A stretch of 59,670 bases of DNA from NCBI GenBank assembly GCA_000209815.1, contig FP929036.1, positions 59,739 to 119,408 on the forward strand, in the 5' to 3' direction. A program made the position numbers and the translations under genes. The notes below the pieces were generated by a model. That model searched no databases. It was not told where the DNA came from and saw nothing but the letters and a program-made list of their open reading frames with translations. Shown here piece by piece: positions 37,649-48,880 of this stretch; positions within the stretch are counted from its first letter, which is position 1, and every line of letters starts with the position of its first letter. This DNA comes from Butyrivibrio fibrisolvens 16/4. Lineage in GTDB: Bacteria > Bacillota > Clostridia > Lachnospirales > Lachnospiraceae.

Positions 37649-38818
37649 TTACTTAAGCATAGCGCCAGAGATAACAAGTCTCTGAACCTCAGATGTACCT
37701 TCGTAGATTTCTGTGATCTTAGCATCACGCATCATACGCTCAACATCGTACTCTCTTGTGTAACCGTAACCACCGTGAAGCTGTACAGCCTTTGTAGTAA
37801 CAGCCATAGCTGCCTCAGCTGCAAAAAGCTTAGCCTCAGCTGCCTCGATAGAGTAGCTTGTCTTGTGATCTTCCATGTACTGATCCTTTGTGCAAGCAGC
37901 CTTGTAAACAAGGTACTTAGCAGCATCCATACGAGCCTTCATATCAGCAAGCTGGAATGCTGTGTTCTGGAATGCAGCGATTGGACGACCGAACTGCTTT
38001 CTTTCCTTTACGAAATCGATTGTTGCATCGATTGAGCCCTCGCCAATACCAAGAGCCTGAGCAGCGATACCAATACGTCCACCATCAAGTGTGTGCATAG
38101 CAATACCAAAGCCCTTTCCTCTAGGTCCAAGGATGTTCTCCTTTGGAATACGGCAATCCTGGAAGATAAGCTCGTATGTAGAAGAAGCACGAATACCCAT
38201 CTTCTTCTCCTTTGTACCGAATGTAAATCCTGGTGTTCCCTTCTCAACGATGAATGCAGAGAACTTCTTAGACTTACGTCCCTTAGCATCCTCAACGATA
38301 TCTGTTACAGCGAAGATGATGTAGATATCAGCTTCCTTACCGTTTGTGATGAAGCACTTAGAACCGTTAAGTACCCAAGAATCTCCATCTTCCTCAGCTC
38401 TACACTGAGCACCCTGTGCATCTGTACCAGCACCTGGCTCTGTAAGTGCGAAAGCACCAAGCTTCTTACCACTTGCAAGTGGAACTAAGAACTTCTGCTT
38501 CTGCTCTTCTGTACCATATGTAAGAATAGGATCGCAGCAAAGTGATGTATGTGCTGAAACGATAACACCTGTTGTACCGCAAACCTTTGAAAGCTCCTCT
38601 ACGCACATGATATATGTAAGAACATCACATCCCTGTCCGCCGTACTCCTTTGGAATTGGAATACCCATGAAACCGTACTTCATCATCTTCTCAACGTTTT
38701 CACGTGGGAACTGCTCTGTCTCATCAATTTCCTGAGCCATTGGCTTAACTTCATTCAAAGCGAACTCTCTGAATAACTGTCTAGCCATCTCATGCTTCTT
38801 ATCTAATGTAAAATCCAT
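37649..38818 (-). CDS. bcd: butyryl-CoA dehydrogenase
   Basis: 389 residues, full-length acyl-CoA dehydrogenase. FAD/substrate motifs FALTEPGAGTDAQG and WVLNGSKCFITNG are present, and the catalytic Glu lies in IYEGTSEVQRLVI near the C-terminus, as in short-chain enzymes. It reduces crotonyl-CoA to butyryl-CoA with EtfAB. It starts after AAAGGAG and is separated from hbd by 114 bases that carry two stem-loops. Confidence 0.96.
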   Translation of the reverse strand: MDFTLDKKHEMARQLFREFALNEVKPMAQEIDETEQFPRENVEKMMKYGFMGIPIPKEYGGQGCDVLTYIMCVEELSKVCGTTGVIVSAHTSLCCDPILTYGTEEQKQKFLVPLASGKKLGAFALTEPGAGTDAQGAQCRAEEDGDSWVLNGSKCFITNGKEADIYIIFAVTDIVEDAKGRKSKKFSAFIVEKGTPGFTFGTKEKKMGIRASSTYELIFQDCRIPKENILGPRGKGFGIAMHTLDGGRIGIAAQALGIGEGSIDATIDFVKERKQFGRPIAAFQNTAFQLADMKARMDAAKYLVYKAACTKDQYMEDHKTSYSIEAAEAKLFAAEAAMAVTTKAVQLHGGYGYTREYDVERMMRDAKITEIYEGTSEVQRLVISGAMLK

Positions 38819-38857
38819 GATTTTTCTCCTTTAAAAATATTTCTCCCTAGCGGGAAG

Positions 38858-38930
38858 ACGCACACATTTATGATTTGCTTCGCAAATAGGTGTGCGTCGT
38901 GGCAGTACATTTGCTACGCAAAAATACTGC
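38858..38930 (-). repeat. two related stem-loops between hbd and bcd
   Basis: Hairpin A (38858-38897) pairs ACGCACAC with GTGTGCGT and ATTTGC with GCAAAT at the tip. Hairpin B (38902-38930) pairs GCAGTA with TACTGC and TTTGC with GCAAA. Both share the tip TTTGC-TNC-GCAAA. There is no T run, so RNA processing or differential stability is more likely than termination. Confidence 0.6.
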
Positions 38931-38932
38931 AT

Positions 38933-39805
38933 TTACTGTGCATCTACTGCTGTCTTAGTACGATCTGCGTTGTATACGTAGAATCCCTTACCAGACTTAA
39001 CACCAAGGTTACCACCACGAACCATCTTACGAAGAAGTGGGCAAGCACGATACTTGCTGTCACCTGTCTCGTTGTAAAGAACGTCCATGATTGCAAGGCA
39101 GATATCAAGACCGATGAAATCGCCGAGCTCAAGTGGTCCCATTGGGTGGTTAGCACCAAGCTTCATAGCTGCATCGATACCAGCGATATCAGAAACACCT
39201 TCCATCTTGATGAAAGCAGCTTCGTTGATCATAGGGATAAGGATACGGTTTACTACGAAACCAGCAGCCTCGTTAACCTGTACAGGAGTCTTTCCGATTT
39301 CCTCAGAAATCTTCTTGATGCACTCAACTGTCTCAGCAGGTGTGTTAACACCAGCGATAACCTCAACAAGTTTCATTCTGTCAGCTGGGTTGAAGAAGTG
39401 CATACCGATCATTGGACGGTTAAGACCATTTCCGATCTCTGTGATTGAAAGTGAAGATGTGTTTGAAGCGAATACACACTCAGGCTTAGCAATCTCATCA
39501 AGCTCCTTGAATGTTGTCTTCTTAACTTCCATGTTCTCGAAAGCAGCCTCAACGATAAGGTCACAATCCTTGCAAAGGTCTTCCTTAAGACCTGGAGTGA
39601 TCTTAGCGAGGATAGCATCTACTGCTGCCTGCTCCATCTTTCCTTTTTCAACAAGTCTTGCATAACCCTTAGCAATCTTGTCCTTTCCGCCTTCAGCCCA
39701 TTCCTGCTTAATATCGCAAAGAGCTACTTCATAACCATCAACCTGAGCAAATGCCTTAGCAATGCCCTGACCCATTGTACCTGCGCCAATTACGCCTACT
39801 TTCAT
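38933..39805 (-). CDS. hbd: 3-hydroxybutyryl-CoA dehydrogenase
   Basis: 290 residues. N-terminal NAD(P)-binding fold with GAGTMGQGIAKAF; HFFNPADRMKLVEVI carries the catalytic His; the C-terminal helical domain has GFVVNRILIPMINEAAF and MGPLELGDFIGLDI. It converts acetoacetyl-CoA to 3-hydroxybutyryl-CoA. It starts after AGGAGGATAAGAAA, 16 bases after thl. The crotonase step that should follow has no gene in this operon. Confidence 0.96.
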   Translation of the reverse strand: MKVGVIGAGTMGQGIAKAFAQVDGYEVALCDIKQEWAEGGKDKIAKGYARLVEKGKMEQAAVDAILAKITPGLKEDLCKDCDLIVEAAFENMEVKKTTFKELDEIAKPECVFASNTSSLSITEIGNGLNRPMIGMHFFNPADRMKLVEVIAGVNTPAETVECIKKISEEIGKTPVQVNEAAGFVVNRILIPMINEAAFIKMEGVSDIAGIDAAMKLGANHPMGPLELGDFIGLDICLAIMDVLYNETGDSKYRACPLLRKMVRGGNLGVKSGKGFYVYNADRTKTAVDAQ

Positions 39806-39821
39806 TTTCTTATCCTCCTAA

Positions 39822-41023
39822 TTAACCTTCATACTTTTCTACGATAGTTGCGCAACCCATACCGCCACCGATGCAAAGAGTAGCAAGACCCTTCTTGTAC
39901 TCTGGGTTGTGGATCATATCGTAAATAAGTGTTACAAGAATACGAGCACCTGAAGCTCCTACTGGGTGACCAAGTGCGATAGCACCACCGTTTGGATTGA
40001 GCTTGTTAAGGTCGAAGCCAAGCTCCTTACCTACTGCTACTGACTGTGCAGCAAATGCTTCGTTTGCTTCGTAAACATCAAGATCATCAATTGTAAGACC
40101 AGCCTTAGCAAGAGCCTTCTTTGTTGCAGGAACTGGACCAACACCCATGATTTCTGGAGCGCATCCGCCAAGAGCACCAGCTACGAAAGTAACAAGTGGC
40201 TTAACACCAAGTTCCTTAGCCTTCTCCTCAGACATAACTACGAGTGCAGCTGCACCATCGTTGATACCTGAAGCATTACCAGCTGTAACAACACCGTTTG
40301 GATAAAGAGCCTTAAGCTTAGCAAGACCTTCCATTGTTGTACCAGGTCTTGGGCCTTCATCTGTATCGAAAAGAACTGTTTCCTTCTTCTTCTTGATTTC
40401 TACAGGAACGATTTCATCCTTGAATGCACCAGATTCGATAGCCTTGCAAGCCTTGTTCTGTGAGTTAACAGCAAACTCATCAAGCTCTTCTCTTGTAAGC
40501 TTCCACTGCTCAGCTACGTTATCAGCTGTCTTGATCATGTGGTAGTCATTGTATGCATCCCAAAGAGCATCCTTAACCATTGTATCTACTAAAGCACCCT
40601 GGCTGTTTGATGGCCAAGTCATTCTGTAACCAAAACGTCCATTTGGAAGTGCGAATGGAGCGAGTGACATGTTCTCCATACCACCTGCTACTACTACATC
40701 AGCATCACCTGCAAGGATCATCTGTGCAGCCTGGTTAACACAGTTAAGACCAGAACCACAAACAACGTTTGTTGTAACTGCTGTTGTCTCGTTAGGAAGA
40801 CCAGCCTTGATAGCTGCCTGACGAGCAACGTTCTGTCCTAAACCTGCCTGGATAACGCATCCCATATATACGTGCTCTACGTCCTCTGGCTTGATACCAG
40901 CTCTCTTAACTGCTTCCTTAATTACGATAGCACCTAAGTCTACTGCTGGAGTGTTGCTAAGTGATCCGCCCATTGTACCAATGGCTGTTCTACATGCGCT
41001 AGCAATAACTACTTTTTTCCCAT
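39822..41023 (-). CDS. thl: acetyl-CoA acetyltransferase (thiolase), 5' frameshift
   Basis: The literal ATG (41023, after AAGGAGAAAGAAAAC) runs into a stop at codon 5. One A added at 41013-41018 gives [20 protein letters not shown] and a 400-residue thiolase. The active-site Cys lies in [15 protein letters not shown]; the second-domain motifs are [17 protein letters not shown] and CIGGGMGCA. It condenses two acetyl-CoA, the first step of butyrate synthesis. First gene of the operon, with promoter and a Rex-like operator upstream. The frameshift in this essential pathway gene is a strong argument for consensus error. Confidence 0.95.
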
Positions 41024-41143
41024 GTTTTCTTTCTCCTTTTTAAGAATACTTATTTTTTCCGGCTGATTAAGAACCATTATTTTTCTTCCAGAAGTTAATC
41101 CCTACACAGATTAGACACATTGCACAAATCGGTGCTTTCCAAA

Positions 41144-41161
41144 CTGTTAATTTTTTAACGA
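41144..41161 (-). promoter_or_regulatory. Rex-like operator upstream of thl
   Basis: CTGTTAATTTTTTAACGA matches the Rex consensus TTGTTAANNNNTTAACAA at all but two of its 14 specified positions and is nearly palindromic. It lies between the promoter and the thl start. Rex senses NADH/NAD+ and is known to control butyrate genes in Clostridia. The rest of the 480-base gap (41024-41503) contains the promoter below and a weak GGGGCTG/CAGCCC hairpin (41444-41473) after the surface-protein gene. Confidence 0.7.
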
Positions 41162-41204
41162 ACCCGGACAAAAAAATAAACCTCAAACTGCCGCCGATGT
41201 GAAA

Positions 41205-41233
41205 ATGGTAGCATATCTAAGGTTTAATTTCAA
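41205..41233 (-). promoter_or_regulatory. promoter of the butyrate operon
   Basis: Minus strand TTGAAA (-35, 41228-41233), 17-base spacer, TACCAT (-10, 41205-41210) with TGC directly upstream as an extended -10. The Rex-like site lies ~45 bases downstream of the -10, where a bound repressor would act as a roadblock. Confidence 0.55.
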
Positions 41234-41503
41234 TTAAAATTTTTGTCATTAAAAGACATACTAATAAGATTTCTGAATATTTCTTTTACATTTGCGCAAT
41301 TCTCAAACTCCGCTTGTTAAAAAATTATCAAGAAATCCACATTTTTCGTCCAAAAGGAAACTATGTGCATTTTTCTCAGTTTCCAAATTGTGTCTAATCC
41401 CGTGAAAATTATACTTAAATTCTTTATTTAAAAATTTAGATTTGGGGCTGAAAATGCTATCTATCTCCAGCCCTATTTCTATATTCACTTCTATATTATA
41501 ACA

Positions 41504-44500
41504 CTAGAAAGACTCTCTAGACTTCTTTATAAACATTACAACTAATGCAGCTATAGCAAGAAGAATCATCCAATACTGATTTCCAAACTCCCAGATAAGC
41601 GCTGCTGCGGTAAGGTAATGAATATTTTCTACAGTATCTTCGATTGAAATAATCTGCTGCTCTGCTACTACAGGTGTCTGGTCAAACATAAGTGCATATG
41701 TTGAGAACTGACCTGTTGAGATTGTAATTGTGTTAGGGTCATCATCAAGATCCTCAAGCAATGTGCTTACGCCTTCGTGAGCTCTCATAATATAGTATGT
41801 TTCAGCAAGACCTCTGTACTCCTCAGGAATAACGATAACGATTTCAAACTGCTCTGTCTCAGTAATCTGATTCCAGTCGCTATCATCTACACGCATGTAC
41901 ATACTAATATCGATATAATTTCCCATTGTAAGATTTGGAAGATTCTCAGCGTATTCTCCAGCACCATCTTCGATAACCTTCTTATCTACTTCTGATACAG
42001 TTTCATTTTCAAGAGGAATAGCCTCAACCTTAATCTCTACAATACTTCCTGATGCCACCAGACCGTACTGTTCCTTAGTAAGTATAGACTTAGCTACGCT
42101 CTTAGCATCTGCAAGACCTGCATTTGTCTTAACATTATCAGAAAGCTCCATAGTAACGATGACTGCACCTTCACCCATAACAAGTGCTACTGGCACATCA
42201 TTTACAGGAATCTTATCCTCGTCAACAGCATCATCCTTCTTGCCTGATGTAGAATCAGCATCTGCCATATTTCCTGTATATAAAGCTTTTGGTGCATCAG
42301 CAAATAATGAGGCTACCTGTACAATTTCGCCACCCTTTGATTCAAGCTTTTCAATTAACTTAGTCTTAGTTTCTTCTGAAAGCTTTTCAAAAACCTTTTC
42401 CTTATCAACGATATTCTTTTCTTTCAGAAGCTGCTCCTGCTCTTCAGCAGTTAATGTGACAGCGGAATCCTTAGCATTTGCCTTTTCATTAGCTTTAGAC
42501 TTATTCTCAGCCACACTATCTTCTATCTCAGTATCATCCTGAGTTTCTTCTACCTCTTCTTCTATTACAGGAACATAGTATCTTGTTTCAGACTGAGTTG
42601 AAACAACTGGCTCTGGAGCTGTTTTTAAAGGAATACTAATTACATATTCTTTAAAGTTATCACTGACAACTGTAAGCTTCAAATTTCCATTTAAAGCATA
42701 TTTGCCTGAAGGGATGCTGTAATTAAGGACACCATTAGTAAGGTCGTTTACAGTAATATAATCAACCATCTGGCCTTCTAATTCAAATGAAACAATCTGA
42801 GCGCTATTTTCCATATATGCGCTTAAATCAAGGGCTCCATCTACCTTAGCCTTGTTAGGAATAGTAATTGGAGTAGGAATTTCAATATCTTCTATTTCCT
42901 TCTTATCAATAGTAATGTCATAGCTACCCTGTCTAGTTGTCTTACCTGGACGTGATGCCTGATAATAGATAGTATAATCGCCAGCATTTGTGATCTCTGG
43001 CATTTCCTCTGTAAATTCACCATTAGGGTCAAGCGAATACTTGATTGTTACATCTTCCTGAGGTGTTGTCATAGATACGTCAACAGGGTCTCCTGTATAT
43101 TCGCTAGTCTTCACCTGTGGCTCTTCAATCTGGATTGCTGGTGGAAGTGTAATAGGAATAGAAACCTCGTTATCTCTATAGATTGGGTTTTCAACCTTAA
43201 TAACGATATTTCCTGTTTTTCCTCATCACTTTCACGCTGATCATATGTCAGCACATTATCAACTATACGAACGTTGTAGATATAGTCTCTGATGTCGCCA
43301 GTTACTCTATTAACTGTTGCTGTATCACCATCATCAATATATCCTGATAAATCTACAGAAGGATTCTCTGAATCTACATCAGTCTTGATTCCAGGGATTT
43401 CTATTGGCTTCTCACGGTCTATCTTATTGATAATTACCTGATAGCTTCCGTATGTGCTTCTAAAGCCTGGCTTTGTTGCCTTGTAATAAACAGTGTAAAT
43501 ACCAGGCATTGTAAATGTTGGAACTTCGCTTGTGTATTCACTATTTACATTTGTACTATATGTAATCTCAACTTCATCCATATCTGTAAGTGCAAGATAT
43601 GTCTGAGCATTACCATTGTAATCAGCTGTTGTATTCTCTGGGGCATCGATATCTACTGTACCGATTGTTTTAACTGCTACACCAGTTGTTGGATTAGATG
43701 CTGGTGTATTCTGTGTTGCAGGAATTCTAGCCTTAATAGTATAATCTGATTCCTTTGTTAATCCATTAAATTCAACTGTTCCGTTTGTATTTGGAGAAAT
43801 CCAATCTGATTTAGGATTTCCATCCTTATCGTATATACGATATTCCTGAGCCATTCTTACTGTATCACCAACAGAAATGTTAAGTGTAACGCTATCTGTA
43901 GATGATACAACTGCATCCTTACCAACCTCTGATGGCTTTGTAGCATCGGTCAGATCTGCTGTACCAGTAGTATCTGCTTCACGTGCAATTGGTCGACCTG
44001 CTATAGCTATATTTGCAGAAAGATTTACGTTATTAACAACTGCTGTAAGATTAAGAGTCTTTCCCACAAAATCGTAATTAACATTATTGTTGTCCTTGCC
44101 AATGAAGCTAATGGTACCATTTGAATCTGCTGTCTTAACGTATGTTGTATTATCACCATTAACTCTGATTGTATAAGCTGTTCCTGGTGTTAAATCTTCA
44201 ATACGCTCATCTCTGTAATTAATATTACTTTCAACAGCGCCTGTAGATGCAACGTCACCTACTGAGAACTGGAATGAAACCTGTCCGCCATCAGGAACAT
44301 TAGACCATGACATACTCATACCAGAATCGGTATTATTACAAGCCAGCTTTACCGAATTATATGTTTGACCATCAGTAACTATCGAATCAGATCCTTCAGC
44401 AAATTTATAATGCATTCTAGATGAATAGCTACCAATCCAGAATTTCAGACCTCTTTTTGTAATAGGTGTAATAACGAAAGCTGGATCATCATCATTGGAG

Positions 44501-46665
44501 TTATCAGCAGAATATGCACCAATCATTGATACCTGTTTAAGCGTTTTATCAGAATTAAGAGTTGCTTCTAATGCAGCATAATCCGCATAATGACCACTTG
44601 TATCGCCATTTCCAAGCATTGTATCACAGGAGAATGATATTGCTTTTTGTTCCTCGCCTAAATCAATTGTAAATATTACTGCATAGTCATCTTCATCACT
44701 AAATGATACGATTATGTCATCAATATCATGTGGCTCTCCATAATAATTATATGCAACAGGGGTTGGAGTTGCCTCATTTGATGTATTGATAGCCCATCCT
44801 GCGCCTGCATAAGTTGTCTGTAACATATATGTAGTTCCATTCTTCACATATAAACCTGTTACATCAAAACGGTTGTCATTTATGCTGTACGCCATGGTAC
44901 CATTTGTTAAATACCAAGAATTATAACCCATAGGACATGTCCATGTCCTTCCATCATCTCCTGGCTTTACAAACTGAACAGCCTTACTTTCAGCGCCATT
45001 TACCTTACATCTGTACCATGTACCAGATGTAGGTGTAAATGAATAATCCTGTGAAGTTGCGCCAGCAATATCTGTCCAGCTAGTCTTGTTTGTGCTAGAC
45101 TGCCACTGATATTTTGCGCCCTGGTTTGTAACTCTAATAGAAAGTGTAGGTGTATCACCCATATTCTTTCCATAAGGATATCCGTCATTTTCAAATGTTA
45201 CAGTACCACCTGTGATAGCTACTGTGTATACAGAAAATCCTGTTGTCTCTGCTGTTACAGTGTCTGCTACAGATGTAGAATCAAGCTTCTCAGCTTCAAA
45301 GCTTCCATCCACCTGCTCATCCATATGATAAACTTCTGTATTTAACTCATCGTTTGCAGCCTCTTCTAAGGCAAATGATACTGTTACCTTGCCCTTAGAA
45401 TTGTCTGGCTGAATCTCTAAACCTTCCTCATTTAAAATAGAAATATCAAAAGAATATGCCTCAACGATTGGAGCATCTTCCTTTTCTTCAACAGCTTCTT
45501 CTGCAGCCTCAGCCTGATCAGCTGATGCACGCTTAACTGAAAGTGTAGCTCCCTCAGGGAACACACCCTTATCTGCATTTACAGTAATTACGATTCCATC
45601 TACTGTTGCTGTTGCATCAAATGCTACTTCCTCAATTTCCTTTTCAACAATAATAACTGTAATTGTAGGAAGGGCTGTAGCCAATTCATATTCTGTATTA
45701 ATAGATGCCTTATAAATATATGTAGCTCCTGCTACAGATGAATCAAAACTATCTGATGTGCTGTTTTCTGTATCTAAGCTCCACTGAACATCATTAAGTG
45801 TGATTTCTGTTGTTGTCTTCACATATTCTTTCTTAAATACTGTTTTAACTTCTGAATCTTCTTGAATAGGTTCCTGATTTACTACAAGCTCCTCTGCATT
45901 AGCTATTATAGCTGGGAATAAAGCATCAACGATTACATTAATAATAGAAGCAGTGTCATCTGTTTCTTCTACCACTGGCTCTACTGATGCAGGAGCTGAC
46001 TCAACTGGAGCAGACTCTACAGGGGCTGTTTCAACCGGTGTAGCCTCTGCTGCTGGAGCTTCTTCTATTATGGAAGGAACTTGCTCTTTATTAGAAACTA
46101 CTTCCTCTGATGTAGGCTCTACAACTTCTTCTGTAGGTATTTCGTCATTATTTTCAATAACTGGTTCTACTGCTTCCTGTGCTTCATCAGAAGTCTGCTG
46201 TTCTTCAACCTGAGGTTCTTCATTTGTTACCTCTTTCTCTGGCTCCTGAACATCTACATCTTCCATTGTAATATCATAAGGCTCATTAGTATCTTCTACT
46301 ACCTCTACTAGCACTTCTTCATATGTATCTATATTAGCTTTTAGTGTGGATGGGAATATAATAGAATTCTCAGCATCTCCAACTGAAAGATGCTGTACTG
46401 CAATGTTATCATCAAGATTGATTTTGGAAATAGTACTCTTTTCGCTTATTTCATTAGCATAAGATACGAACTCACATATTCTTGTAGTAAATACCATACT
46501 AAGTACAACAAGTACCGATAATACACGTTTAAAAAAGCTCAGAGGTCGTACTCGGAAATTTCCCGATTTTGCCCTCTGAGCTTTCTTTCTAATCATCAAT
46601 ATATTCTTTTCTTCGCTTCCGTATGTATCACGGAATCCCATTATAAACTTATTAATACCACCCAT
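41504..46665 (-). CDS. giant surface protein with Ig-like domains (frameshifted)
   Basis: Two long frames (46674-43111 and 43114-41504) join into one ~1720-residue protein when one A is added at 43216-43220 (join SDEEKTGNIVIKVENPIY). I place the start at ATG 46665, ten bases after AAGGAG. A long N-terminal signal (hydrophobic core VLSVLVVLSMVF, ~45-70) precedes a Glu/Pro/Val/Thr-rich stalk (~130-260, with repeated PVESAPVE), several Ig/beta-sandwich modules (YQWQSSTNKTSWTDIAGATS; IYTVYYKATKPG repeated as DYTIYYQASRPG) and a C-terminal helix (WMILLAIAALVVMFI) with KKSRESF. Probably an adhesin. No LPxTG. Confidence 0.75.
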
Positions 46666-46825
46666 AATCCCCACACTCCTTTAAACCATCAAAATAAACT
46701 ACGCTATATGCCCCTAGGCATAGTTTAACTATAGCAAATTTATCATAAGAATATGGATAGATTGTGGTATAAATGTGAATTATATATGAACTCGCTTTTT
46801 GTTTTATAACGTTCTTTTATAACTT

Positions 46826-47542
46826 TTATAATACAATAGCTGTCTCAAGTGCAAGCTTCATCATCTCTGTGAATGACTTCTGGCGATCCTCAGCTGGAAT
46901 CTCCTCTGAAGTAACAAATGAATCAGAGATTGTAAGCATACATGTAGCGTTCTTTCCAAGCATGTTTGCGTTGTTGAAAAGAGCAAAGCTTTCCATCTCT
47001 ACGCAATCACACTGACAACGCTCCTTAACAGCCTTCCAGCCGCCCATCTCAGGTGCTGTATAGAACTGATCTGCAGAATGTACCTTTGCAAGCTTAGCAT
47101 CGATACCAAGCTCCTTAGCCTTTGCGATAGCGATATCGTTAATCTTCTTGCTAGGGTAAAGAGTCTTCTCCTCAACGCCATTTGTGTACTTAGCAAATGT
47201 GCTCTCTGAGAAAGCGCTTTCAGAAATAACTACATCAAGAACATTGAGCTTGTCTGTGTAGCTACCTGCTGAACCAATTCTGATAATATTTTCTACATCA
47301 TAGAAAGCAAAAAGCTCGTATGAATAGATTCCGATTGAAGGCATACCCATTCCGCTGGCCATAACAGATACTGGCACCCCCTTGTATGTTCCAGTAAAAC
47401 CAAGGCAGTTACGAACTGTGTTTACGCACTTTACATTCTCTAAAAAATTGTCTGCTACAAACTTAGCACGAAGTGGATCACCAGGCATAAGTACTGTCTT
47501 AGCGAAATCCCCTTTATTTGCTTCATTATGTGCTGTTGCCAT
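46826..47542 (-). CDS. deoD: purine-nucleoside phosphorylase, DeoD type
   Basis: 238 residues, the usual size of hexameric bacterial PNP. Motifs: VLMPGDPLRAKFVADNF (phosphate site), MGMPSIGIYSYELF, RIGSAGSYTDKL, and CVEMESFALFNNA with the ribose-binding Met-Glu; the catalytic Asp is in TISDSFVT. It cleaves purine (deoxy)nucleosides for salvage. Start after AAGGAGG. Flanked by gaps on both sides, so probably monocistronic. Confidence 0.96.
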   Translation of the reverse strand: MATAHNEANKGDFAKTVLMPGDPLRAKFVADNFLENVKCVNTVRNCLGFTGTYKGVPVSVMASGMGMPSIGIYSYELFAFYDVENIIRIGSAGSYTDKLNVLDVVISESAFSESTFAKYTNGVEEKTLYPSKKINDIAIAKAKELGIDAKLAKVHSADQFYTAPEMGGWKAVKERCQCDCVEMESFALFNNANMLGKNATCMLTISDSFVTSEEIPAEDRQKSFTEMMKLALETAIVL

Positions 47543-47587
47543 ATAAACGACCTCCTTATTAAATAATTAATTTATACTTTAATTTCA

Positions 47588-47610
47588 AAGCTAGACTTCT
47601 ATTCTAGCTT
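47588..47610 (-). terminator. weak hairpin after the SleB-like gene
   Basis: AAGCTAGA / TCTAGCTT, an 8-bp stem with a 7-base loop, followed on the minus strand by TTGAAATTAAAG. It lies ~75 bases after the stop at 47687 and before deoD. Confidence 0.4.
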
Positions 47611-47686
47611 ATTTACTTACCCTTTTCAACGCAACATCTACTTGTAATTATAGAAGTAATGGGCATTGATTGTCACTCCCTCAGTT

Positions 47687-48874
47687 CTATCCAAAAAATC
47701 CTTCCTGTCCCGCTGCCACCTGCTTGTCGTGAAGGTTTTGAGCATAGGATACAGTGAAGAAAAACAGCGCATCAGTATTAGTATTTCCGGCAATGGCATC
47801 TGCTGCTGCCTTCTGGCAACCACTGTTAGGACCATTTGCAAGAATCATTGCCACACGACCAGATGTAACTGGCGCAAACTGTCCTGGTGAATAAATTACA
47901 CCGGCAACTGTATTAGGGAATTTGGAACTAGCTACACGATTCATAACAACTGAACCTACTGCCAATCGTCCTGCCGTCCCTTGATTATCAGCCTCTGCCT
48001 GAATAAGTGCTGCCAAAAGTAAGGTCTCTTCATCAGTAGTGCTATACCCACCAGAATATCCACCGTGCTCACCTGCAAGCTTCTGAGCCAATGCAAGCTG
48101 GGCATCCTGATACTGTTTCTGGATACGTTTTTCGTATTCTTCAGCCTCTTTTTGCTGCTTTTCAAGCTCTTCTATTGCAGCCTGAGTATTTGCTATCTGA
48201 CTATTAGTTGTGTTTAAAGCAGATGTGGTAGAGCCTACCAAAGCACCAAGCTGTCCTTTCTTGAATTCCAGAGATTCCTGATAGGCACTAAGCTGCTTGT
48301 TCTTTTCTTCCACCTCAGCCTTCTTTTGTTCCAAAGCCATCTGAGTAGCCTCGAATTTTTTAACAGCTCTTTGGTCATAAGCAGTTATCTGAGCCATATA
48401 CTCTAATCGCTGCAGAAACTCTGCCATAGAACCACTTTCCATAAAATTCACCAGAGTGTTTGTAGTTCTATTCTCGTACATATATTTTATACGAAGTTTC
48501 ATTGCATTTTTTTGAACATCCAGTGAATTTTGAATTTCTTCCAACTCGCCATTCAAAGTCTCTATATCTGCCTGAACCAAAGCGATGTTTTCCTCAGTTT
48601 CAGAAATTTCTACTGTAACGGAAGAAATCTGATTATTAAGGCTGTTAATCTGGCCCGACAAACTATCCGCCTGCCCCTGAAGCTGGTTTTTAACATCCTG
48701 AGTCTGCTTCTTTTTATTTTTAATGTCATCAACTTTTTGAGTGGCATTCTTTGATTCCTCTTTTAGCCTATCCACCTCCGACTGAGAGGCCTGAACAGTG
48801 CTACTAAAGCAGAGGAATATGCTAGCTACAACTGCAATAAAAGCCACAAATTTTTTCTTATAACATACCCCCAT
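47687..48874 (-). CDS. secreted coiled-coil protein with SleB-type cell-wall hydrolase domain
   Basis: 395 residues. A signal peptide (1-~30, cleavage near VQASQ) is followed by a long coiled coil (~32-260, PcsB/CwlO-like: LQGQADSLSGQINSLNNQIS) and a C-terminal hydrolase_2/SleB domain (~275-395) with ALIQAEADNQG (catalytic Glu), VVMNRVASSKFPNTVAGVIY and PGQFAPV. The coiled coil probably couples it to a membrane regulator such as FtsEX. In non-sporulating contexts such enzymes act in growth or division. Unusually it follows ilvN by only 6 bases. Confidence 0.85.
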   Translation of the reverse strand: MGVCYKKKFVAFIAVVASIFLCFSSTVQASQSEVDRLKEESKNATQKVDDIKNKKKQTQDVKNQLQGQADSLSGQINSLNNQISSVTVEISETEENIALVQADIETLNGELEEIQNSLDVQKNAMKLRIKYMYENRTTNTLVNFMESGSMAEFLQRLEYMAQITAYDQRAVKKFEATQMALEQKKAEVEEKNKQLSAYQESLEFKKGQLGALVGSTTSALNTTNSQIANTQAAIEELEKQQKEAEEYEKRIQKQYQDAQLALAQKLAGEHGGYSGGYSTTDEETLLLAALIQAEADNQGTAGRLAVGSVVMNRVASSKFPNTVAGVIYSPGQFAPVTSGRVAMILANGPNSGCQKAAADAIAGNTNTDALFFFTVSYAQNLHDKQVAAGQEGFFG

Positions 48875-48880
48875 ATCTTC

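Noticed and set aside
41303-41488. 61-codon minus-strand frame in the thl upstream gap
   Set aside because: No ribosome binding site, low-complexity content, and it lies between a terminator-like hairpin and the thl promoter region.
46665-46674. GTG 46674 as start of the giant surface protein
   Set aside because: It overlaps the ribosome binding site; ATG 46665 is ten bases after AAGGAG.
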